From JAHELQ01 sp965603365 (GTDB taxonomy: Bacteria; Acidobacteriota; Aminicenantia; UBA2199): DNA of 8,847 nucleotides. Below the pieces are notes generated by a model. That model made no database searches. It was not told the origin of the DNA and saw only the letters and a list, made by a program, of their open reading frames with translations. The translations under genes and the position numbers were made by a program. Below are positions 1 through 5,629 of this stretch, piece after piece. The stretch is from positions 1 to 8,847 of the forward strand of contig CBFDCR010000123.1 of NCBI GenBank assembly GCA_965603365.1, written 5' to 3'. The stretch's first letter is position 1, and every line of letters begins with the position of its first letter.

Positions 1-257
1 GGCACCGATATCGACCCTTTTTGCTCCGATATTACCCCTAGGGGGCACCGATATCGACCCTTTTTGCTCCGATATTACCCCTAGGGGGCACCGATATCAC
101 CCCTTTTTGCCCCGATATTACCCCTAGGGGGCACCGATATCACCCCTTTGAGCTCCGAAATCACCCCTAGAGAGCACCGATATCACCCCTTTTAGCATCG
201 ATCTCGACCCCTCAGGCTCCGATGTTGACCCTTCGGGCTCCGATTTCGACCCTTTTT
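1..257. repeat. 21/22-bp tandem repeat array 1 with 43-bp higher-order period
   Basis: About twelve degenerate copies of a unit like GCTCCGATATCGACCCCTTT stand head to tail. The first nine half-units alternate 21 and 22 bp, giving an exact 43-bp period: GATATC falls at 7, 50, 93, 136 and 179. The last units (from 195, 216 and 237) keep a plain 21-bp step. Unit A begins GCACCGATATC and unit B begins GCTCCGATATTACCCC. Two palindromes recur: CGATATCG in the first two A units and CCCCTAGGGG at the early B-A junctions. Read on the minus strand the units give heptapeptides such as KRVDIGA, but the 22-bp steps shift frame and CCCCCTAG creates stops, so it does not look coding. There are no unique spacers, so it is not CRISPR. 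The array starts at the window edge and may be longer. Function unknown. Confidence 0.9.
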
Positions 258-585
258 CAGCCGGTATTAAAAACCGCCTCTTTTACTCCGTTCCCTTTGC
301 TTTGGAGATGAGATGATGGAGAGGTGGGATTTCATTGCAAAATGCAAAATGAGTAGATGGGAGGTGGAAGGGTGAGGGGATGTGGAGAACAGATGTGGGT
401 AGGGGAGAACCTGCGTCCTTTTTGGGGCTTGAAAAATCCGGAATATTGTCTATAATATAAGACGTATGAAATAATCGGTTGGCTGGTTATGAAGAATGTG
501 GAATAATGAATAGTAGAAAATGGTTGAGCATGATCAAAGCACGGTTGAAAACAGCCCGGGGTGATGATATTGAATTTAGGACGGC
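258..585. other. intergenic region upstream of the methyltransferase gene
   Basis: No convincing gene is visible on either strand. About 305-420 is a purine-rich, G-heavy low-complexity tract on the plus strand with a small direct repeat (GCAAAAT twice near 337-350). Composition becomes AT-rich after 425, where the promoter lies. A TAG stop at 577, in frame with the downstream gene, limits how far upstream its start can be. Confidence 0.6.
429..456 (+). promoter_or_regulatory. sigma-70 promoter for the restriction-modification genes
   Basis: TTGAAA at 429-434 and a perfect TATAAT at 451-456 are separated by 16 bp, which predicts transcription from about 463 and a leader of roughly 120 nt. 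An inverted repeat with 5-bp arms (ATATT 443-447, AATAT 454-458) overlaps the -10 box and could be an operator, but it is short. No controller (C) protein gene is visible nearby. This is the only good promoter seen ahead of the two genes. Confidence 0.65.
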
Positions 586-3500
586 GTGAGTATGAAAGAA
601 TTTGAAAACATATTTGTATCTCTTAAGATGGACAGGCAAAACGGTCTGTATCGGACGGCCGAAAGGGAATGGAAAGGAAAGCTGCCGGAGAGGATGGAGC
701 GGCTTATCGTAGATAAGCTGAGACCGGAAGCTTTTTTTTGTATCGACAATAAACCCCTGGTCCTGTTCTATGATTCCCCAGCGCATAAAAAAGAACTATT
801 CAAGGCGGTCTGGAACTTCAATGAATCCCCTGTTGTGATTATTAATGAACCGGCTGCCCTGGAAATATTCAACGGGCTTTCGTATCTGAAACAGGAAAGG
901 CGTCTTGAACACCTGGAAGAGGAAGACAATCTCGATGAATTTTCATATTTTAAACTCATAACCGGTGAAACATGGCAAAAATATGAGCGTCAATTTAGGT
1001 ATCGAAATAGAGTCGATTACAAGTTGCTTGAAAACATAAGAGCGGCAAGAGACCGTCTTATTAGCGAGTTTCAATGTGATAGTTCTTTAGCCAATGCCCT
1101 TATCGGGAAATGTATCTTCATCCGTTATTTGATAGATCGTGAAGTCAGGATGAAATTCGACGGCCAACTGCGGGCGTGGACGAATGATGAGTTTTGCGAA
1201 CTCTTAAAAGATAAAAATAGAACCATCCGATTTTTAGATTATTTGACAGGCCATTTCAACGGGGAAGCTTTCCTTATTGAAGATTCCCGTTTAAATGCGA
1301 TCGCCGATGAAGCATTTAATACCTTGAGCGAACTGATGAGGGGGACTGAAATCGCAACCGGTCAGATGTCCCTATTTGATATCTACGATTTTTCGATTAT
1401 TCCGGTTGAATTCATCAGTAACGTGTATGAGCATTTTATCGGCAGTGAAAATCAGGCCAGGAAGGGCGCATACTATACACCCCTGTTTCTCGTGGATTAC
1501 ATAATAAGAGAGACTGTGGAGACCTACTTTGAGACCAATACGAAAGAATATAATTGTAAGGTACTCGACCCTGCCTGCGGGTCGGGTATTTTCCTGGTCG
1601 AAGCGTTGAGGAGAATGATAGAGCAATACCAAAAGATTTATAAAAAAAGCTCAACAGGAAAAGAGATTTTAAAAAAAATAGCGGAAGATAACATTTTTGG
1701 CATTGATCAGGATGAGAATGCAATAAATGTCGCCATATTTTCTGTATATCTCGCTTTGCTGGACTATAAGGAACCGAGGGAGATAGAAGATTTCAAATTC
1801 CCGAAGCTCATAGGCAGGAATTTTTTTGTCAGCGATTTTTTTGATCTTGACGCTGCTTTTAATAGCACAATAAGGAACATCAATTTCGATTTTATTCTTG
1901 GCAATCCGCCCTGGAAGCGGGGGAGTGATACACACGCTCTATTTTTAAAATATATCGAAGAGAGAAAGAAGAGAGAATCGGGCAGAGCCGATGGCCGGCC
2001 CCCGCCCATCATAAGCAACAAAGAGAGGGCGCAGGCATTTTTACTGAGAACGAGTGATTTCAGTACTATACAAACCGCCTGTGCCCTGATTGTCACCAGT
2101 AAGACGCTCTATAACCTTAACGCTGAGGAGTTCAGAAAGTATTTTTTACATCATTTTTTTATTGATAAAGTGTTTGAACTCTCTCCTGTTCGCAAAGAGG
2201 TGTTTGATAAATCAAATGATCCATCGGTCGCTCCTGCCGCCATCCTGTTTTTCCGCTGTGCCCATGACGAGCCTACCGGTAAAAACATTGTTGAACATAT
2301 TGCGCTGAAGCCAAACCGCTTCTTTTCCCTGTTTAAAATCTTTATGCTTCAACGAAATGACTATAAGCAGGTCGTTCAATCCCGCCTCATAGAGTATGAT
2401 TGGTTATGGAAGACCCTGGTCTATGGCAGCTACATGGATTTTAATTTTATCAAGAGACTAAAGAGAGTTGGTCAAACAATAGGCGGTATTGTATATAATA
2501 AAAGAGGATTTTTAGTTAGACAGGGGTTAAAAAGAAAAGATGGAGATAAAAAAATAAATGTGGAGGAGATCGTCGGCTGGGACTTTTTAGATACCGGAAG
2601 CAAAAGAAAAGAATTGGAACAATTTTTTATCAAGCCGGATCATGAAGAGTGGCATCAACGGGAAGTCGGTTATATATATAAAGATGCGTCGGGTCATATT
2701 TATACGGAATTATTTCGTCCACCTTGTGCGGTAGTAAAAGATGGAATAACACCATCTTTCTTAGCGGTCTCTGCCTTGATCAGATCCCCGGTGATTTTTA
2801 CGGATTCGATCACGGCAATCAAGCCGAAATCAAGAAGCGGTGAAGAAAAGCTGGCAAATATTGTGGGATTACTCAATTCTAGCCTAGGCGGATATTATAC
2901 AATCATGACCGCCTCGGTTGCCGGTATAGAGAGAGAACGTTCACATGATAAAGAAAAATTCGAGTTTCCTTACACGGATAACAAGGTTATCGCCGGGTAT
3001 GTGGGGAAGATAGAGGCCATCAGTAAAGAGTTGTTTGAGAAGAAGCGAGAAGCGGTTGGGCAGGGCATACAGACTCTTGAGGATGAAAGACAAAGTCTCA
3101 TAGAAAAATTGAATGATGAAATATTTACCGGTTTTAATCTCGACGAGCAGGAGCGTGTCCTGGTTGATTATGTTAGGGACATTACAATTCCGCTGATTAT
3201 GAAGCCAGAGGGCTATGAAAAAAAGCTTTTTTCTCCTATTGATTTTAAGAGTAGTCTTTTGGAAGATTATATAGACATATTTTTAACCCGGTTTAAAACT
3301 TCATTCAGGGAAAAGCGTCTGGAGGCACAAGTATGGCACAGCAGAAGTATTGTCGCCATCTTTTTTAAAGTTGTGCCCGGTAATCCCGCCCATACACGGT
3401 CAATTAAATGGCAAAGAAAGGAAAATGATGATCTGTTGAACAAAATAGTGGCATTGGGTGTGGATAAAATTACCGACAACCTGTTTATTCAAAAGGATAT

Positions 3501-3639
3501 TCGTGGTTTTGAAGAAGAGGGGTTTTATATCGTAAAACCAAATGAAAAAAAGCTCTGGCACAAGGCGATCGGATATCTCGATGTTAACGATTTTATCGAT
3601 GCGATTCTCACAGCCGGTAAAAAGGCCTACAATGGATAA
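586..3639 (+). CDS. Eco57I-like N6-adenine DNA methyltransferase of a restriction-modification system
   Basis: This large class I SAM-dependent DNA methyltransferase is predicted to methylate adenine N6 in a specific DNA site in the cytoplasm. Seen in the 1017-aa product: GAYYTP (294-299, motif X region), the SAM-binding motif I DPACGSG (328-334), FGIDQDEN (371-378, motif II region) and the catalytic motif IV NPPW (440-443). Residues about 640-830 look like a TaqI/Eco57I-type target-recognition domain (GLLNSSLGGYY). The first ~290 residues include a beta-rich block (about 45-110) resembling the N-terminal region of large type IIG-like enzymes, but no clear nuclease triad is visible there. The start is GTG 586 or ATG 592; AGGA at 578-581 lies 4 nt from the GTG and 10 nt from the ATG, and a stop at 577 excludes earlier starts. 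The gene looks more AT-rich than the WD40 gene, which fits horizontal acquisition. It overlaps the nuclease-like gene by 8 nt. The recognition site cannot be read from sequence. Confidence 0.88.
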   Translation: MSMKEFENIFVSLKMDRQNGLYRTAEREWKGKLPERMERLIVDKLRPEAFFCIDNKPLVLFYDSPAHKKELFKAVWNFNESPVVIINEPAALEIFNGLSYLKQERRLEHLEEEDNLDEFSYFKLITGETWQKYERQFRYRNRVDYKLLENIRAARDRLISEFQCDSSLANALIGKCIFIRYLIDREVRMKFDGQLRAWTNDEFCELLKDKNRTIRFLDYLTGHFNGEAFLIEDSRLNAIADEAFNTLSELMRGTEIATGQMSLFDIYDFSIIPVEFISNVYEHFIGSENQARKGAYYTPLFLVDYIIRETVETYFETNTKEYNCKVLDPACGSGIFLVEALRRMIEQYQKIYKKSSTGKEILKKIAEDNIFGIDQDENAINVAIFSVYLALLDYKEPREIEDFKFPKLIGRNFFVSDFFDLDAAFNSTIRNINFDFILGNPPWKRGSDTHALFLKYIEERKKRESGRADGRPPPIISNKERAQAFLLRTSDFSTIQTACALIVTSKTLYNLNAEEFRKYFLHHFFIDKVFELSPVRKEVFDKSNDPSVAPAAILFFRCAHDEPTGKNIVEHIALKPNRFFSLFKIFMLQRNDYKQVVQSRLIEYDWLWKTLVYGSYMDFNFIKRLKRVGQTIGGIVYNKRGFLVRQGLKRKDGDKKINVEEIVGWDFLDTGSKRKELEQFFIKPDHEEWHQREVGYIYKDASGHIYTELFRPPCAVVKDGITPSFLAVSALIRSPVIFTDSITAIKPKSRSGEEKLANIVGLLNSSLGGYYTIMTASVAGIERERSHDKEKFEFPYTDNKVIAGYVGKIEAISKELFEKKREAVGQGIQTLEDERQSLIEKLNDEIFTGFNLDEQERVLVDYVRDITIPLIMKPEGYEKKLFSPIDFKSSLLEDYIDIFLTRFKTSFREKRLEAQVWHSRSIVAIFFKVVPGNPAHTRSIKWQRKENDDLLNKIVALGVDKITDNLFIQKDIRGFEEEGFYIVKPNEKKLWHKAIGYLDVNDFIDAILTAGKKAYNG

Positions 3640-4300
3640 TTTGAATGCCTCTGTTTTTCAGTATAAAGAAGAGTCTTATGAGTGTGAGTTTGAACATATA
3701 CTCAGGGGAATTACCTGTTGCTGCAAAATGATGACAGCGGACGGCGGTTTTGTGCCACCCAATGATGAAAATTTAATCCGGGATAAATTACTCAAAGAGT
3801 ATTTGAAAAACAATGAAATCAGGAATAGGACACAATTGACAGGTTATCTTTTTGATCGGGAAGTCCCGGAGGATAACACCACGGGAAGAACCGATATAAA
3901 AGTGCAAACGCCTAATACGTTTCTAAATACTTCCGCCTACTATATAATTGAGTGCAAACGGTTGGATAATCAAAATCTCAGGGGCACAACCGGTCTTAAT
4001 GCCGAATATGTGAAAAACGGCATACTGCGGTTTACCCAGGGGAAATACTCGACATATTGCGGCGTAAACGGAATGATCGGTTTTGTGGTTGAGAGGATGA
4101 ATATCGCGGCCAACATCGATAATATTAACGATCTGTTGGAGAACAATTTTCCCGGCGCCAATACCGTGACAGGATTAACGTCCTTAAATGTTATAATCGA
4201 TTTTAAATATCAATATTACTCGATTCATAAGGATATGAATAGTAAAAAAATCAAGCTGTACCATCTTATGTTTGATTTTTCAGTCAACATGAACAATTAA
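3632..4300 (+). CDS. putative PD-(D/E)XK restriction endonuclease partner
   Basis: This 222-aa soluble protein of no family I can name carries a PD-(D/E)XK nuclease signature. GRTDIKV supplies Asp88 and YYIIECKRL supplies Glu107-x-Lys109, the spacing and hydrophobic strand expected of this metal-dependent fold. A following helix-like stretch (about 121-138, EYVKNGILRFTQGKYS) looks like a conserved core element. Its start overlaps the methyltransferase stop by 8 nt, and AAAAAGG at 3619-3625 sits 6 nt before ATG 3632. A start 30 codons upstream (3542) is open but would lie within the methyltransferase gene and lacks this ribosome site. The coupling argues that it is the restriction subunit of a two-gene type II-like system; it could instead be an accessory nuclease. 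The assignment rests on the motif and context, not on recognised homology. Confidence 0.68.
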   Translation: MDNLNASVFQYKEESYECEFEHILRGITCCCKMMTADGGFVPPNDENLIRDKLLKEYLKNNEIRNRTQLTGYLFDREVPEDNTTGRTDIKVQTPNTFLNTSAYYIIECKRLDNQNLRGTTGLNAEYVKNGILRFTQGKYSTYCGVNGMIGFVVERMNIAANIDNINDLLENNFPGANTVTGLTSLNVIIDFKYQYYSIHKDMNSKKIKLYHLMFDFSVNMNN

Positions 4301-4340
4301 AAGACAGGTTTACTATGAACGGTGGGCAATAAACCTTAAG

Positions 4341-4526
4341 ATGACATTACAGATGCCTGGAACCGGCACTTCAAGCATTGAGGTCACGCATATTTCGATT
4401 CAGGGGATATGGCTGTATGTGAAGGGCAAAGAGTATTTCCTGCCTTTTCACTGGCCCAAACTGGATGTAGACCTGTCACTCAGTTGCCTGGACCATCCCG
4501 AACAGTATCCCCTGATGTACCAATAG
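4341..4526 (+). CDS. DUF2442 family protein, internally shortened
   Basis: The 61-aa product matches both ends of the DUF2442 family. The N-terminal part EVTHISIQGIWLYVKGKEYF (residues 14-33) continues with LPF, and the C-terminal part is HWPKLDVDLSLSCLDHPEQY (37-56). From memory of the family, members have about 30 more residues between the LPF and the HWPxLDVDL segments; here they are joined directly and in frame. The frame is intact, so a product could be made, but it probably cannot fold as the full domain and may be a decaying gene. DUF2442 genes often sit in small two-gene modules resembling toxin-antitoxin pairs; no partner is visible here. No strong ribosome site precedes ATG 4341, and ATG 4353 is an alternative. 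Its last codons are copied about 595 bp downstream (see the direct repeat). Confidence 0.7.
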   Translation: MTLQMPGTGTSSIEVTHISIQGIWLYVKGKEYFLPFHWPKLDVDLSLSCLDHPEQYPLMYQ

Positions 4527-4536
4527 GCAATAGGCA
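4512..4536 (+). repeat. direct repeat, left copy (end of the DUF2442 gene)
   Basis: This 25-bp segment matches 5107-5131 at 24 of 25 positions, the first 19 being identical. It contains the last four codons and stop of the DUF2442 gene (CTG ATG TAC CAA TAG) followed by a TAGGCAA-type short repeat. The two copies bracket the DUF433/DUF5615 pair and its promoter. Confidence 0.85.
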
Positions 4537-4573
4537 ATAGTGGACATTGTAAATTGCCAAACACCCATGGCAG

Positions 4574-4780
4574 TCAGTTCATCTTTTTGACTCTGACTTT
4601 GTTTTTATTGATTACTGTAAAACACCCACTAAATTCGGTCAGGTGATTTTTAAAAACATCCAGGATCATACGGGCTTTTTGTTTTTGAGATATTCCAAAA
4701 ATTCTGAGTAATATGACACCATTTTTACGGAGGATGTCGATAATGTCTGTATCGATATTTTCGTCGGCTACAAATATCAA
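4574..4780 (-). CDS. DUF5615 PIN-like toxin, internally shortened
   Basis: DUF5615 proteins are PIN-like putative RNase toxins of about 110-120 aa, usually encoded beside a DUF433 antitoxin. The 68-aa product keeps the N-terminal FVADENIDTDIIDILRKNG (3-21) and the C-terminal GVILLRIFGISQKQKAR (21-37) through INKNKVRVK (58-66). The central part that in the family carries the T-x-DKDFGEL acidic motif is absent, and the ends meet at the shared Gly21. The frame survives, but catalysis is unlikely; only the first acidic patch (Asp6, Glu7) remains. The start is TTG 4780, chosen because it gives the family's opening (M)-x-F-x-ADEN and overlaps the DUF433 stop by 4 nt; GGGAG at 4791-4795 lies 10 nt upstream. 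It is probably a disarmed toxin. A genuinely compact subfamily is possible but less likely. Confidence 0.75.
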   Translation of the reverse strand: MIFVADENIDTDIIDILRKNGVILLRIFGISQKQKARMILDVFKNHLTEFSGCFTVINKNKVRVKKMN

Positions 4781-5016
4781 ATTCGAGATTCTCCCTGGGT
4801 GAGGTAACTCTTTTCTCTGCGCACCGATTCGATGGCGTAATCGATGGCGGCGTGGATATCGTTTTCACTAATGTTTTTCAGAGAGCCGGCAATCTGCTCA
4901 ACGGTTTCGCCGCTTTGCAGTCTTTCCAGGATCAATTCCACCGTAATGCGGGTGCCTTTAATGACGGGTTTACCCAACATCACCCTGGGATTGATTTCAA
5001 TACGTTCTTCCCACAT
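4777..5016 (-). CDS. DUF433 family antitoxin-like DNA-binding protein
   Basis: The 79-aa protein is a full-length DUF433 member. The hallmark GKPVIKGTRITVELILERL (15-33) follows the strand RIEINPRVML, and a helical C-terminal part follows (SGETVEQIAGSLKNISENDI, then IHAAIDYAIESVRRE). The family has a winged or helix-turn-helix-like fold and is typically the antitoxin partner of DUF5615; such antitoxins often repress their own promoter, which is inference here. It is the first gene of a two-gene minus-strand unit and overlaps the next by 4 nt. ATG 5016 is preceded by GGAG (5026-5029), and a textbook sigma-70 promoter lies just upstream. Unlike its partner it looks intact, which fits retention of an antitoxin after loss of its toxin. 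Confidence 0.88.
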   Translation of the reverse strand: MWEERIEINPRVMLGKPVIKGTRITVELILERLQSGETVEQIAGSLKNISENDIHAAIDYAIESVRREKSYLTQGESRI

Positions 5017-5047
5017 CGTTGTTTGCTCCAGGTCGTTTTACAGTTAC

Positions 5048-5076
5048 TATATAACCCGTAATGCCTCAATTGTCAA
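5048..5076 (-). promoter_or_regulatory. sigma-70 promoter of the DUF433-DUF5615 unit
   Basis: On the minus strand a perfect TTGACA (5071-5076) and TATATA (5048-5053) are separated by exactly 17 bp. Transcription would begin near 5041, leaving a leader of about 25 nt before ATG 5016. The promoter lies inside the segment bracketed by the 25-bp direct repeat, so the bracketed unit is self-contained. Confidence 0.82.
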
Positions 5077-5106
5077 CCCATCAACAAAAATTCAAGATTT
5101 TCCTGA

Positions 5107-5131
5107 CTGATGTACCAATAGGCAAGAGGCA
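5107..5131 (+). repeat. direct repeat, right copy
   Basis: Matches 4512-4536 at 24 of 25 positions, with a single T/G difference at 5126. It reproduces the DUF2442 stop-codon context although no DUF2442 reading frame precedes it here. A degenerate TAGGC-type tail continues to about 5142. Confidence 0.85.
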
Positions 5132-5165
5132 TCAGGCATAGGCGCCGGACGTGCTGGGGGAATAT

Positions 5166-5200
5166 CCCTGTAGGGGATGGGAAAACCTGCCTTTACAGGG
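5166..5200. repeat. inverted repeat (CCCTGTA / TACAGGG)
   Basis: A 7-bp perfect stem, CCCTGTA at 5166-5172 and TACAGGG at 5194-5200, flanks a loop containing GGGATGGG and AACCTGCC. The arrangement resembles the GTAGGGGC-type extragenic palindromes scattered through many environmental genomes. It sits about 40 bp from a second, tighter hairpin. Confidence 0.55.
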
Positions 5201-5240
5201 GCATCTATCGGCGCCGGGATGACCGTGGGCATATTAATGT

Positions 5241-5265
5241 AGGGGCGTTTTAGTAAAACGCCCCT
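5241..5265. repeat. extragenic palindrome, 11-bp perfect stem
   Basis: AGGGGCGTTTT (5241-5251) and AAAACGCCCCT (5255-5265) are perfect reverse complements separated by the 3-nt loop AGT. The motif starts with GTAGGGGCG, a common form of REP-like elements. No T-run follows on either strand and no gene ends nearby, so I read it as a dispersed palindrome rather than a terminator. Confidence 0.7.
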
Positions 5266-5365
5266 TGTGATGGGCATATATATCATTGTCATGGCAGATT
5301 GACGGTCGTAAATCCTGCTCATCCGGTCTATTGTTTTGCCCGTTTCTTCTGCCTGGCCCCTTTGG

Positions 5366-5575
5366 GCTTCTACATCATCACTCTGGGCCCCGGTTTTGAC
5401 CCTTTGAGCTCCTGTATCGATGCCTCGATCCCTTAAATCACCCCTTCGAGCTCCGGTATCGATGCCTTGAGCTCCGAAATCACCCCTAGGAGGCATCGAT
5501 CGCGACCCTTTTTGCCCCGACATCACCCCTGGAGGGCACCGATCGCGACCCTTTTGGCTCCGATTTCGACCCCAA
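5366..5575. repeat. 21/22-bp tandem repeat array 2
   Basis: Ten units start at 5366, 5387, 5408, 5429, 5450, 5471, 5493, 5514, 5536 and 5557. Steps are 21 bp except for two of 22 bp. The motif (GCTCCGAAATCACCCCTAGG and variants) is the same as in array 1 and has the same orientation. The final unit shares GGCTCCGATTTCGACCC with the final unit of array 1. The left units are more diverged than the right ones. On the minus strand much of it is open and reads as heptapeptides like GAQGIDT, but I think this is a by-product of a 21-bp period. Confidence 0.88.
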
Positions 5576-5600
5576 AATCTATTTCCTACATCCCCCCACC

Positions 5601-5629
5601 ATTCCATTATTCCATTATTCCACCATTCC
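5601..5629. repeat. octamer tandem repeat (ATTCCATT)n
   Basis: ATTCCATT occurs at 5601-5608 and 5609-5616, then ATTCCACC at 5617-5624 and a partial ATTCC at 5625-5629. The stop codon of the WD40 reading frame (5607-5609) lies inside it, which supports the view that the end of that frame is accidental. A related GTGGAATAATGAATAG string occurs near 498-513. Confidence 0.75.

Larger units (their letters stand above)
5017..5606. other. repeat-rich intergenic region between the DUF433 and WD40 genes
   Basis: This stretch holds, in order, the DUF433 promoter, the right copy of the 25-bp direct repeat, two inverted repeats, an unremarkable segment (5270-5365), the second 21/22-bp array and the start of an octamer repeat. 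A long open frame crosses it on the minus strand, but it is built of repeat units and hairpins and I do not call it a gene. Confidence 0.65.

Noticed and set aside
7..184. Five evenly spaced GATATC sites as targets of the neighbouring R-M system
   Set aside because: The site is simply part of the repeat unit. The methyltransferase type suggests asymmetric recognition, and nothing in the sequence links the two.
1..257. CRISPR array
   Set aside because: Repeat units abut each other with no unique spacers of regular length, and no cas genes are in the window.
3542..3631. Earlier start for the nuclease-like gene, adding 30 residues
   Set aside because: The extension lies fully inside the methyltransferase gene. 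ATG 3632 has AAAAAGG 6 nt upstream and a typical short overlap.
4533..4558. GGCAAT / ATTGCC inverted repeat as a terminator between the convergent genes
   Set aside because: The stem is only 6 bp with a 14-nt loop and no T-run follows on either strand.
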